Both the position numbers and the translations under genes were made by a program. From contig NZ_JROZ02000001.1 of the NCBI RefSeq assembly GCF_000765665.2, forward strand, positions 248,001 to 312,000: a DNA stretch of 64,000 bases, read 5' to 3'. A model generated the notes under the pieces. That model worked only from the letters and a program-made list of their open reading frames with translations. It made no database searches and had not been told where the DNA came from. Positions 8,375-16,849 of this stretch are shown here, piece after piece (within the stretch, counting starts at the first letter, position 1; every line of letters starts with the position of its first letter). The DNA is from Helicobacter sp. MIT 05-5293 (GTDB lineage: Bacteria > Campylobacterota > Campylobacteria > Campylobacterales > Helicobacteraceae).

Positions 8375-9361
8375 ATGACAAAAAAACGCGTTTTTTCTGG
8401 GATTCAACCTACGGGAAATATTCATTTGGGCAATTATTTAGGAGCAGTAAAAAATTGGGTAGATTCTCAAGATGAATATGAAAATATTTTTTGTGTTGTC
8501 AATACACATGCAATCACAATCAGACAAGACCCCAAAGAATTAAAAAAGAAAACTTATGAGCTAGCAAGTATGTTGCTTGCATGTGGCATTGATATAGCAA
8601 AATCAAACCTTTTTATCCAAAGTCATATTGATGAACATGCTGCACTTGCATGGATTCTGGATTGTCATATTCCTATGGGTGATATGAGTCGTATGACACA
8701 ATTTAAAGATAAATCTGTGAAGAATCCTAAAAATGTGAATGTCGGGCTTTTTAATTATCCGGCTTTGATGGCAGCAGATATTTTGCTTTATCAGGTTGAT
8801 GATGTGCCAGTAGGGGAAGATCAGAAGCAACATTTAGAGCTTGCGCGTGATGTGGCAATGCGTTTTAATCGTGATTATGGAGAGTGTTTTAAGATCCCCA
8901 AGCCGATGATTCCTGCAGTCGGAGCAAGGATTATGGGTTTAGATGACCCACAAACTAAAATGAGTAAATCCGCACAAGGAGAGAATCACGCGATTTTCTT
9001 GCTTGATAGCCCCGATGTGATCAGTCGTAAGTTTAAAAAAGCAGTTACAGATTCTCAAACCTCTATTGTATTTGATCAAACGCGTGCTGGGCTGTATAAT
9101 TTGCTTAGTATCTATGAGATTCTTACAGGCAAAACACGAGAAGAGATAGAATCAGAATTTGAAGGTAAAGGTTATGGACATTTGAAAACTGCCCTTGCCG
9201 AAGTGGTGATTGAAACCTTGCGACCTATTCAGGAAAATTACCACAGAATCCATAAAGAAACAGGCTATTTAGAATCTGTGCTTTATAATGGTGCGCAACA
9301 GGTGCGTCCTATCGCAAAAGCGACTTATGATAAAACTAAAGAGCTTGTAGGGTTATTGTAA
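8375..9361 (+). CDS. trpS: Tryptophanyl-tRNA synthetase
   Basis: A 328-residue class I synthetase that charges tRNA-Trp. The signature [13 protein letters not shown] (HIGH equivalent) is near residue 12 and KMSKS near 193, with the TrpRS-typical [15 protein letters not shown] between them. The frame is open from 8282, but ATG at 8375 has AAAGGAA upstream and yields the family N-terminus MTKKRVFSG. It stands alone, followed by a hairpin and a convergent Crp/Fnr gene. Confidence 0.97.
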   Translation: MTKKRVFSGIQPTGNIHLGNYLGAVKNWVDSQDEYENIFCVVNTHAITIRQDPKELKKKTYELASMLLACGIDIAKSNLFIQSHIDEHAALAWILDCHIPMGDMSRMTQFKDKSVKNPKNVNVGLFNYPALMAADILLYQVDDVPVGEDQKQHLELARDVAMRFNRDYGECFKIPKPMIPAVGARIMGLDDPQTKMSKSAQGENHAIFLLDSPDVISRKFKKAVTDSQTSIVFDQTRAGLYNLLSIYEILTGKTREEIESEFEGKGYGHLKTALAEVVIETLRPIQENYHRIHKETGYLESVLYNGAQQVRPIAKATYDKTKELVGLL

Positions 9362-9399
9362 AGCATCAATCCTTATTTAGCGGATTCTTATTTATGCTT
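9361..9399. terminator. Bidirectional hairpin between trpS and the Crp/Fnr gene
   Basis: Imperfect hairpin: outer arms AAGCAT (9361-9366) and ATGCTT (9394-9399), inner arms AATCC (9368-9372) and GGATT (9382-9386). The left end overlaps the last base of the trpS stop and lies between convergent genes. There is no long U-run, so it is a moderate candidate. Confidence 0.4.
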
Positions 9400-9418
9400 A
9401 CTATCGTGTTTTGTGATG

Positions 9419-10087
9419 TTAAGATTCTATCTCATCACTTAACTCATAGAGTTTTTTTGTAAGCAGAATCTCATTGCGGCTTGTGTCGATTAGCCCTTGA
9501 GATTTAAGCTCTTTTATCACGCGTGCAACTGCCTCTCTAGCACTGCCAATGTTGTTTGCTATGCTTTCTTGGCTTACTTCTACGCGATTATCTTTAGCAT
9601 TGCTTAGCAGAAATTTCACTACCCGATTTTTCAGACTTTTAAAGGTTACATCATTAATTGTATCAAAGGCTTGTTTAAGGCGTTTGGAAACTAAAGAGAG
9701 ATTAAAACGCATAATGGATTCATTGTTGTGCGTGAGCATATCAAACACCCTATTTGGCACGATGAAAACTTCAGAATCTACCATAAACTCTAGCACCACA
9801 TCAGCTTGAATATGTGAGAAAATACAGCTTGTAGAGATGATACAGCTTTCTTTGTCGCCTATGGTAAAAATGGTTATCTCTTTGGCATTGCTTGAGACAC
9901 TAAAAAAACGAATCTTCCCGCTAATGACATACAAAAAGCCTAAAAGCTCATCACTATCCGGGTAGATTCTGTATCCCTTTGTATAAGTTTTAACAATGCC
10001 TTGTGATTGGAGAATCTCAAAGCTTTTTTTATCGCCACATATTGCGGTATTGATCTGTCCTAAAATGTCTGTAGATAGAAGTTTCAT
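9419..10087 (-). CDS. Crp/Fnr-family transcriptional regulator
   Basis: About 222 residues: N-terminal cyclic-nucleotide-binding-type beta barrel (residues about 20-130, with YRIYPDSDELLGFLYVISGKI) and a C-terminal winged helix with the recognition region SIANNIGSAREAVARVIKEL near 175-195. No N-terminal cysteine cluster of the classical FNR kind is present, so direct Fe-S oxygen sensing is not indicated. ATG at 10087 has AAGGAA upstream. It is divergent from the Fe-S/cytochrome b/SLAC1 genes, which it may control. NssR and FixK are family relatives; an exact orthologue is not assigned. Confidence 0.88.
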   Translation of the reverse strand: MKLLSTDILGQINTAICGDKKSFEILQSQGIVKTYTKGYRIYPDSDELLGFLYVISGKIRFFSVSSNAKEITIFTIGDKESCIISTSCIFSHIQADVVLEFMVDSEVFIVPNRVFDMLTHNNESIMRFNLSLVSKRLKQAFDTINDVTFKSLKNRVVKFLLSNAKDNRVEVSQESIANNIGSAREAVARVIKELKSQGLIDTSRNEILLTKKLYELSDEIES

Positions 10088-10095
10088 ATTTTCCT

Positions 10096-10118
10096 TTTGT
10101 GATAAAGTTACACACAAA
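10096..10118. promoter_or_regulatory. Candidate Crp/Fnr-type operator
   Basis: Inverted repeat TTTGTG (10096-10101) and CACAAA (10113-10118) separated by 11 bases, 9 bp upstream of the regulator's start codon and within the 85-bp divergent spacer. The symmetry and TGTG half-sites recall Crp/Fnr sites, though the spacer is longer than the classic six bases. Inference only. Confidence 0.3.
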
Positions 10119-10172
10119 GCTTACAAACTTGCATACAATGCCATAAAATTATATCTCAAAAAAGGCAGGATA

Positions 10173-11198
10173 ATGCAAAGACGCAACTTTTTAAAATCTC
10201 TAGCACTTACCCCTGTGCTAGTAGCTAGTGCAAATGCAGAATCTACAGATTCTACTAAAAAAGATACGCGATCGCTTATAGATTCTAGCAAGTTTAGTAA
10301 AACTAAAGGCAAGGCAAGCATCATTGATTTAGATAAATGCGATGGTTGTGTGGGCTATGATACGCCGCAATGCGTGAGTGCGTGTAGAGAGAAAAATACC
10401 AAAAGATTCCCAGGACCAATAAAAGAAATCCCTGAATACTTCCCGCGTAAAATCTATGAAGATTATTCTAAAAACAGAGATGATATTTCACGCTTAAGCC
10501 CGTATAATTGGACTTTTGTAGAAGTAGTAGAAGTAGATTCTAAAAAGGTTTTTATCCCACGCCGCTGTATGCACTGCGATGATCCTACTTGTCAAAAAAT
10601 CTGTCCTTTTGGGATTATTGGTAAAGATGACAATAATGCGGTGGATATTAATGAGCATTTTTGCTTTGGTGGAGCGAAATGTCGTGATGTTTGCCCTTGG
10701 GGGATACCGCAAAGACAAGCTGGAGTAGGAATCTATCTTAAAATAGCACCAAAATTTGCTGGTGGTGGAGCAATGTTTAAATGTGATATGTGTGCGGATT
10801 TACTCGCACAAGGAGAACAACCTGCCTGTGAGACAAAATGCCCAAAAGAGGCTTTAATCTTTGCGGATAAAGCTAAGATTCTCTCCCTTGTGGAAGAGGC
10901 AAGGGAAGAGGGCAAATATATCTATGGCGATACGCAAAATGGCGGCACAAGCACATTTTATATCTATTCTGTGGATTTTGCAAAGATTGATGAAGCCATT
11001 GCTAAAAAATATGGCAAAGAAGATGGTGTGCTGGATAAGAAAAGCCAAAAAATGGGGCGACCGCATATGAATGTCGTGGTGAAAAACTTTGTGAGCGAAG
11101 ATTCAGCCTTTATTAAGGGTGTGTTAGCCGCACCACTTATTGGCGTGGCAGCAGGGGCGATTGCTGTAGCAAAGTCTAAAAAATTAAAAACAAAATAG
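10173..11198 (+). CDS. Tat-exported, membrane-anchored 4-cluster Fe-S electron-transfer protein (FdhB/PhsB-like)
   Basis: 341 residues. The N-terminus MQRRNFLKSLAL is a twin-arginine signal with an A-N-A cleavage site near residue 22, placing the protein in the periplasm. Cysteine groups follow: CDGC...CVSAC, CMHCDDPTCQKICP, CFGGAKCRDVCPWG and CDMC...CETKCP, consistent with four cubane sites as in beta subunits of formate dehydrogenase-type enzymes. The third group shows only three cysteines in tight array. A C-terminal hydrophobic stretch (GVLAAPLIGVAAGAIAVA) then KSKK looks like a single anchor. It is 13 bases upstream of the cytochrome b gene; no molybdopterin subunit is adjacent. Confidence 0.82.
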   Translation: MQRRNFLKSLALTPVLVASANAESTDSTKKDTRSLIDSSKFSKTKGKASIIDLDKCDGCVGYDTPQCVSACREKNTKRFPGPIKEIPEYFPRKIYEDYSKNRDDISRLSPYNWTFVEVVEVDSKKVFIPRRCMHCDDPTCQKICPFGIIGKDDNNAVDINEHFCFGGAKCRDVCPWGIPQRQAGVGIYLKIAPKFAGGGAMFKCDMCADLLAQGEQPACETKCPKEALIFADKAKILSLVEEAREEGKYIYGDTQNGGTSTFYIYSVDFAKIDEAIAKKYGKEDGVLDKKSQKMGRPHMNVVVKNFVSEDSAFIKGVLAAPLIGVAAGAIAVAKSKKLKTK

Positions 11199-11211
11199 AT
11201 AAGGAGAGGTT

Positions 11212-11964
11212 ATGGAAATAAAATCGTGTGTGCAACCTAATACAAATAATGCTTTAAATCGCAATGCAAAAGCTTTGCGACCAACGATATTGCGTCAAAG
11301 CCTGCAAAATCGTGTCGTGCATTGGGGTGTGGCATTTAGCACTTTTATTCTTATTGCAAGCGGGATTTTTCAAATGCCTGTATCAAAGCGATATATGATT
11401 AATGAACTACCCTTAATGGCGTGGAGTGGGGACTATCATATAAGCCTTATGTTGCATTATGTGGGAGCATTTGGACTGATATTTTTTGTAGCGTTTCACT
11501 TGTATTTTCATATTGCAAGGGCGGAGTTTGATATTTTCCCCAAAAAAGGCGATAGCATCAAAAGTCTAAAAATCATCAAAGCTATGCTTTTTGGTGGGGA
11601 AGAGCCGCCGAGTGAGAAATATCTGCCCGAACAAAGACTAGCGTATTTTTTCATCGGGCTTGTGTTGTTGCTTTTAATTATTACCGGGCTTATAAAGACG
11701 CTTAAAAACTTAGCAGGGTGGAATCTAAGTGATAGTTTGTATATTTGGAGTGCGCAATTGCATAATCTTGGAATGTTTTTAATCATTCTTGGAATCATAG
11801 GGCATTTAATGGCATTTGTGTTTAAGGCAAATCGTCCGCTTTTAAGGGCGATGTTTAGCGGACGAGTAGATTCTGCTTATATTGCTAGGCGACATAGTTT
11901 GTGGCAAGATGGGATTCAAATGGTGGAAGATACTAAAAATGCGCAAGAGCAACACAAGGGGTAA
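11212..11964 (+). CDS. Membrane-bound cytochrome b subunit (formate dehydrogenase gamma-like)
   Basis: 250 residues with about four membrane helices. Histidines suited to heme ligation lie in VHWGVAFSTFILIASG (helix 1), HYVGAFGLIFFVAFHLYFH (helix 2) and the later LHNLGMFLIILGIIGHLMAF. The pattern is that of FdnI/FdhC-type cytochrome b, which exchanges electrons between a periplasmic Fe-S subunit and menaquinone. It has an AAGGAGAGG ribosome site, lies 13 bases after the Fe-S gene and is 3 bases ahead of the SLAC1 gene, so the three are probably co-transcribed. Confidence 0.78.
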   Translation: MEIKSCVQPNTNNALNRNAKALRPTILRQSLQNRVVHWGVAFSTFILIASGIFQMPVSKRYMINELPLMAWSGDYHISLMLHYVGAFGLIFFVAFHLYFHIARAEFDIFPKKGDSIKSLKIIKAMLFGGEEPPSEKYLPEQRLAYFFIGLVLLLLIITGLIKTLKNLAGWNLSDSLYIWSAQLHNLGMFLIILGIIGHLMAFVFKANRPLLRAMFSGRVDSAYIARRHSLWQDGIQMVEDTKNAQEQHKG

Positions 11965-11967
11965 GCT

Positions 11968-13023
11968 ATGGCACAAGAGAGTGTAAAACTAGAATCCAAA
12001 CTTGCAAATCTCCCTATTGCATTGTTTGCTTCAGTTATGGGGATTGGGGGATTAAGCCTTGTATTTAAAAAAGCAAGCGTCGCTTTTGGCAGTGTGGCAA
12101 GTATAGATATGGCAGAATCTATACCGGTTTCTAGTGTGGCAAAGACAATTGCTCCATTTTTATGGTGGAGTGCGTATGGATTTGCGATTATAGCAGCTGT
12201 TGTTTTTAGTCTTTTGCTTGTGTGCTATGGCGCAAAGATAATTTATCATTTTGATGCTTTTAAAGCGGATTTAACGCATCAAGTCAAAATCAATTTTCTC
12301 TCTAGTATTCCTATCAGTATGCTTATTATCGTAGCGTTTTGGAGTGATTTAAGTGGTGGTGTGGATATACTTTGGTATGGTATTTTGGGGTTATTTTATG
12401 TGGCGAGTGCCTTGCAGCTGCTCTTAAGCTTGTATGTTATGTCCTTTTGGTTTAGGGAGAGTATGAAAAGCTCTTTGCTTTCTCCTGCGTGGTTTATCCC
12501 AATTGTAGGCAATTTAATCGTCCCGCTTAGTGGTGCGATTATCCACGCACCAAAAGATATGCTACTCTTTTTCTTTGCCATAGGTTGCTTTTTTTGGATT
12601 ATTTTAAGTGCGCTTATTATGCAGCGACTAATTTTTGAGCAAAGTTTAGAATCTAAATTTCTCCCCACGCTTTTTATCTTTATCGCTCCGCCTAGTATTT
12701 TTGTGGTGGATTTTCACAGCCTTTTTGGATTCCATAGTGCGCTAAGTGTTATGGCGTATTTTGTCGCACTCTTTTTTGTCCTATTGCTGGTATTTTTGGG
12801 CAATATTTTTACGAAACTAAGCTTTGCTCCATCGTGGTGGGCTTTCACATTTCCGCTATGTGCCTTTGGGATAGCAAGCTTTGATTTGTATATGAGCTAT
12901 GCTTCGAGATGTTTTTATGGATTTTTGGGAATCTTGGGGCTTGTAATGGCACTTTTTGCAGTGGTGTTTATTTCATACAAAACCTTGAGGGCTGTGGCAA
13001 GTGGCGCGATTTTTAGGGAGTAA
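11968..13023 (+). CDS. SLAC1/TehA-family anion channel or transporter
   Basis: 351 residues with about ten hydrophobic helices, beginning ESKLANLPIALFASVMGIGGLSL, the typical first segment of the SLAC1/TehA/Mae1 family. SPAWFIPIVGNLIVPLSGA matches the conserved central helix. Members carry anions such as chloride, nitrate, sulfite or malate and are linked to tellurite resistance in TehA. It is the last gene of the redox module; the pairing suggests moving an anionic substrate or product of the redox chemistry, which is inference. A hairpin follows. Confidence 0.82.
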   Translation: MAQESVKLESKLANLPIALFASVMGIGGLSLVFKKASVAFGSVASIDMAESIPVSSVAKTIAPFLWWSAYGFAIIAAVVFSLLLVCYGAKIIYHFDAFKADLTHQVKINFLSSIPISMLIIVAFWSDLSGGVDILWYGILGLFYVASALQLLLSLYVMSFWFRESMKSSLLSPAWFIPIVGNLIVPLSGAIIHAPKDMLLFFFAIGCFFWIILSALIMQRLIFEQSLESKFLPTLFIFIAPPSIFVVDFHSLFGFHSALSVMAYFVALFFVLLLVFLGNIFTKLSFAPSWWAFTFPLCAFGIASFDLYMSYASRCFYGFLGILGLVMALFAVVFISYKTLRAVASGAIFRE

Positions 13024-13037
13024 ATTAAAGCAGTCAA

Positions 13038-13052
13038 AGGCAGGATTTGCCT
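13038..13052. terminator. Possible terminator after the SLAC1 gene
   Basis: Short perfect arms AGGCA (13038-13042) and TGCCT (13048-13052), followed after seven bases by TTTTT on the plus strand, between convergent genes. Short stem, so moderate to low confidence. Confidence 0.4.
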
Positions 13053-13074
13053 CATAGTGTTTTTAAGATAATTC

Positions 13075-13482
13075 TTATATTGTCCTTGCATCTAAGGCGC
13101 GTTTGAGCGTTTTACCAAGATCAGAGGCGAGTTCGGGATTAAGCTCCTTGAGACGTTTTTCTGTTTCAATGATAAGTTCTGTGGAGGTATTGACATGCAC
13201 AACGACTGCAAATAAAAACATTCGTTTGCGGTAATCACTAAGTTCAAGTTCATTATAATGCTCAAAAAACAAATCCACAGCTTTTTGGAGTTTGTGTAAA
13301 TCACTTTTGGGCGTTTCAATGACTTTCATAATTTCTTCGATAGTAATCTTTTGATTGGGCTTAGAGGCAGAATCTTCTGCTTTTTTGGGAGAAGGACCAA
13401 AAAGATAGAGAATAACAATCAATGCAAATAAAGCAACACAAAAAATACTAACCAGCATAAAAATACTATCAGGAGAAATCAT
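13075..13482 (-). CDS. Small single-pass membrane protein of unknown function
   Basis: 135 residues: one N-terminal transmembrane helix (about residues 7-29, SIFMLVSIFCVALFALIVILYLF), a short polar linker, then a helical cytoplasmic domain of about 90 residues (ITIEEIMKVIETPK, DLFFEHYNELELSDYRKRMF). It resembles conserved hypothetical proteins of Helicobacter but no function can be named. ATG at 13482 has GAGG upstream. It is divergent from lysA across 128 bp. Confidence 0.75.
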   Translation of the reverse strand: MISPDSIFMLVSIFCVALFALIVILYLFGPSPKKAEDSASKPNQKITIEEIMKVIETPKSDLHKLQKAVDLFFEHYNELELSDYRKRMFLFAVVVHVNTSTELIIETEKRLKELNPELASDLGKTLKRALDARTI

Positions 13483-13610
13483 AAAATAACCTCGAAAGTT
13501 AAAAAGTTTAATGTGATTTTAATCTTATATTTTAACATAATATTATGCTATTGTAGATAAAATTTCCTTTTGTATTTTTCATTTTTATTTGTTGTTTTTG
13601 GAGAAAATTT

Positions 13611-14855
13611 ATGGATTACAATACACTTGCTTACACCTATCAAACCCCGCTTTATGTCTATGATTTGGATAAAATTAGCACTCAATTTGAATCTATTAAA
13701 GAGGCTTTTAAGGCGCGTAAATCATTAATTTGCTATGCAATCAAGGCTAATTCGAATCTTTCTGTGATTCATCATTTAGCTCTTCTAGGAAGTGGTGCAG
13801 ATTGTGTGTCTATCGGTGAAGTCAAACGCGCCCTTATGGCTGGGATTCCCAAATATAAAGTTATTTTTAGCGGTGTGGGAAAAAGTGATGATGCAATCAG
13901 AGAAGCTTTAAAAGAAGATATTTTGTTTTTAAATATTGAGAGTGAGGCGGAGCTTTCACGCGTTGAATGTATTGCCAAAGAAATGAGCAAGGTTGCGCGC
14001 ATTTCTATACGCGTCAATCCCAATATTGATGCTAAAACACACCCTTATATTTCTACAGGTTTGCATGAAAATAAATTTGGTGTAGATATTGATCAAGCTA
14101 AAGCAATGTATATTTTTGCAAAAAACTCCCCATTTATTGAGCCTATAGGGATACATTTTCATATCGGATCGCAGATTACAGAATTAGAGCCTATTAAACA
14201 AGCTGCACAGAAAATCGCCCAGCTCGCCCATAGTCTTCTTGCGTTAAAAATTGATTTGAAGTTTTTTGATGTGGGTGGTGGAGTAGGCATTCGTTATACT
14301 GATGAGCAGACAATCACACCTTATGATTATGCTCAAGCAGTCTTAGAATCTTTGCGCGGTTTGGATTTGACGATTATTTGCGAACCCGGACGATTCCTTG
14401 TGGGCGAAAGTGGTGTGCTTCTTACAAAGGTTTTATATGAAAAATATAATGGACAAAAACGTTTTGTGATTATTGATGCAGCGATGAATGATCTTATGCG
14501 CCCCACACTTTATCACGCTACACATCAAGTGAGACATTACAAAAGCGAGCAAAACACGAGTCTTTGTGATGTTGTAGGTCCGATTTGTGAAAGCAGTGAT
14601 TTTTTAGCGAAGCAAGTCGCATTGCCTCCAATGGAATCTGGCGATTTGCTTGTGTTTGAAAATGCAGGAGCGTATGGGTATAGTATGTCTAGTCAATACA
14701 ATACACGCCCACGAGCCGCAGAAGTAGCAATCCACAATGGGGAAGTGCGACTTATCAAGCATCGAGAAACTTTTGAAGATATGGTGCAAGATGAAAAAAC
14801 ATTGTTGCAAACATTTATAGATTCTGATAAGTCAAATGAAACCAACAATGGATAA
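13611..14855 (+). CDS. lysA: Diaminopimelate decarboxylase
   Basis: 414 residues, PLP-dependent fold-type III enzyme making L-lysine from meso-diaminopimelate, the last step of the pathway that also feeds peptidoglycan. Seen: PLP lysine in CYAIKANSNL (near residue 47), the phosphate loop DVGGGVGIRY, EPGRFLVGESG, the catalytic-cysteine region GPICESSDF and substrate-binding YGYSMSSQYNTRPRAAEV near the C-terminus. The ATG has GGAG upstream. First gene of a four-gene operon with pheA nine bases downstream. Confidence 0.96.
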   Translation: MDYNTLAYTYQTPLYVYDLDKISTQFESIKEAFKARKSLICYAIKANSNLSVIHHLALLGSGADCVSIGEVKRALMAGIPKYKVIFSGVGKSDDAIREALKEDILFLNIESEAELSRVECIAKEMSKVARISIRVNPNIDAKTHPYISTGLHENKFGVDIDQAKAMYIFAKNSPFIEPIGIHFHIGSQITELEPIKQAAQKIAQLAHSLLALKIDLKFFDVGGGVGIRYTDEQTITPYDYAQAVLESLRGLDLTIICEPGRFLVGESGVLLTKVLYEKYNGQKRFVIIDAAMNDLMRPTLYHATHQVRHYKSEQNTSLCDVVGPICESSDFLAKQVALPPMESGDLLVFENAGAYGYSMSSQYNTRPRAAEVAIHNGEVRLIKHRETFEDMVQDEKTLLQTFIDSDKSNETNNG

Positions 14856-14864
14856 AGGATCATA

Positions 14865-15956
14865 ATGGATAGTGATAAAGCATTACTTTTGCTCCGACAA
14901 AGTATTGACAAGATTGATGATGAAATTTTTGAAAAATTACAAAAGCGTATGGAATTGGTTGCGCAAGTAGGTTTGCATAAGTCAAAAAATGGCAGTGCAA
15001 TCTATCGCCCTGAACGAGAGAGAGAAATCATTGAGCGTTTGAGTAGCAAAAAAAGTCCTTATCTTGGTAGCAAAGCCATTGAAGCTATTTATCAAGAGAT
15101 TTTTGCTATTTCTCGGAATCTTGAATTACCCGAAAAAGTCGCATTTCTTGGACCTTTGGGAAGCTATACGCATCAAGCAGCAGAAGAGCGGTTTGGAGCG
15201 ATGAGTGAGTATATCCCACTGAAGACAATCACGGCAGTTTTTGAAGCACTTGAGCACAAGAGGGCAAAATACGGCGTGATTCCGATTGAAAATAATAGCA
15301 ATGGAATGGTGGGTGAAACGATTGATTTACTTGCCACAAGTGAGCAAAAAATCATTGCTGAAATTATCTTGCCTATACACCATAGCTTTTTAAGCACATG
15401 CGAACATACGAGTGAGATTAAAACGATTTTTTCTAAAGATATTGCTTTTGGGCAATGTCAAAAATTTCTTCATGCGCATAATTTTTATTATATTGAACAA
15501 ATCCCGACAGATTCTACTGCCAAAGCGGCACAACTTGCCAAAAATACACCAAATAGCGCGGCAATTTGTTCTAAAGTCGCGGCTAAACTTTATGATATTC
15601 CTGTGATGTTTGAAAATATCGAAGATTCTCAAAATAATAAAACGCGTTTTGTGATTGTGAGTGATTTCGCAAATGCTGCGAGTGGAAAAGATAAAACTTC
15701 GCTCTTTGTGAATATTAAAAATATGGATCAAGTCGGTGGATTGTTTATGTTGCTAAAGGATTTTAAAGATCAAAATATCAATCTTACCAAGATTGATTCT
15801 CGTCCGATTCGTGCTAATAATGACTTTAGAATGGGATTTTTTATTGATTGTGAAGGGCATTATTTAGACGAGAGTTTGCAGAAGCTTTTTGCCAAACGAG
15901 GTGATGAAATCAAATGGCTAGGAAGCTATATGCGCACTGATAATATTGAGGAGTAA
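14865..15956 (+). CDS. pheA: Bifunctional chorismate mutase / prephenate dehydratase
   Basis: 363 residues. AroQ-type chorismate mutase domain (about 1-85, LRQSIDKIDDEIFEKLQKRM), prephenate dehydratase domain (about 95-270, starting VAFLGPLGSYTHQAAEERFG and carrying the catalytic TRF motif in NNKTRFVIVS), then an ACT regulatory domain (KTSLFVNIKNMDQVGGLF, with DSRP where many enzymes have ESRP). It commits chorismate to phenylalanine; the ACT domain normally gives feedback inhibition by phenylalanine. Two bases separate its stop from the next gene. Confidence 0.95.
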   Translation: MDSDKALLLLRQSIDKIDDEIFEKLQKRMELVAQVGLHKSKNGSAIYRPEREREIIERLSSKKSPYLGSKAIEAIYQEIFAISRNLELPEKVAFLGPLGSYTHQAAEERFGAMSEYIPLKTITAVFEALEHKRAKYGVIPIENNSNGMVGETIDLLATSEQKIIAEIILPIHHSFLSTCEHTSEIKTIFSKDIAFGQCQKFLHAHNFYYIEQIPTDSTAKAAQLAKNTPNSAAICSKVAAKLYDIPVMFENIEDSQNNKTRFVIVSDFANAASGKDKTSLFVNIKNMDQVGGLFMLLKDFKDQNINLTKIDSRPIRANNDFRMGFFIDCEGHYLDESLQKLFAKRGDEIKWLGSYMRTDNIEE

Positions 15957-15958
15957 AA

Positions 15959-16849
15959 ATGGAGTTTAAAGCACTTGGGCTAGAAGACAAGCCTTTGATT
16001 GATCGATATTTACATCAAGATAAGACAAGCATTTCTGATACAAATTTTACAAATATGTTTATGTGGAGGCATTCGCGTGAGATTAGTTACAGCATTGTCA
16101 ATGATCAGTTGATTATTCAAACGCGTTATCCCAAACAATTACCTTTTATTTTTTATCCTATCGGTCAAGGTGATAAAAAATCCACAATCAATGCTTTGAT
16201 GAATTATTACCAGTCGCTCGGTTATCCTTTTGAGATTCACTCTTTAGAATCTTATCAGCTTGAGGAGTTTTTGGCTTATTTTCCTTCTGCATTTGAGGTG
16301 ATTGAGAGGCGAGATCGTTTTGAATATATCTATCATTTGCCCGAGCTTATCGAGCTTTCAGGGCGCAAATATCATAAAAAGAAAAATCATCTTAATCGTT
16401 TTTGGCAAGAATATCCTCAAACACAATACGAAAGTTTGAGAGATTCTCTTATTGATGAGGTTGTTGCAGTTAATAATGCGTGGTTTGACGCATTGCCTAA
16501 TCCCGATGATGGCTTGAAATATGAGAATCTCGGCATTAATGATGCACTTAAAAATTTTGATGCCTTAAAGATTCAAGGGGGGATTTTGCGATATGAGGGT
16601 GAGATTATCGCATTTAGTTTTGGAGAGGTGCTAAATAGCACGACAGCTCTTATTCATATTGAAAAAGCAAATATCGCCTATAAGGGGGCTTATCAAGCGA
16701 TCAATCAAGCTTTGCTCAAAAATGAGTTTGCTTCTTTGCGTTATGCAAATCGTGAGGAAGATTTGGGTATTGAGGGATTACGCAAGGCAAAGCTTTCGTA
16801 TCAGCCCGAATTTTTGCTTGAAAAGTATGATGTAAGGCTCAAGGCTTGA
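15959..16849 (+). CDS. DUF2156 (phosphatidylglycerol lysyltransferase C-terminal-like) protein
   Basis: 296 residues, soluble. It resembles the DUF2156/LPG-synthase C-terminal fold, a double GNAT-like domain: FTNMFMWRHSREISY near residue 30, SGRKYHKKKNHLNRF near 135, and ALIHIEKANIAYKGAYQAINQA near 225. Members transfer aminoacyl groups to lipids or peptides, but this stand-alone form lacks the membrane flippase part of MprF, so a lipid substrate should not be assumed. Its position between pheA and a lysozyme gene, overlapping the latter by four bases, hints at an envelope role. Confidence 0.78.
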   Translation: MEFKALGLEDKPLIDRYLHQDKTSISDTNFTNMFMWRHSREISYSIVNDQLIIQTRYPKQLPFIFYPIGQGDKKSTINALMNYYQSLGYPFEIHSLESYQLEEFLAYFPSAFEVIERRDRFEYIYHLPELIELSGRKYHKKKNHLNRFWQEYPQTQYESLRDSLIDEVVAVNNAWFDALPNPDDGLKYENLGINDALKNFDALKIQGGILRYEGEIIAFSFGEVLNSTTALIHIEKANIAYKGAYQAINQALLKNEFASLRYANREEDLGIEGLRKAKLSYQPEFLLEKYDVRLKA

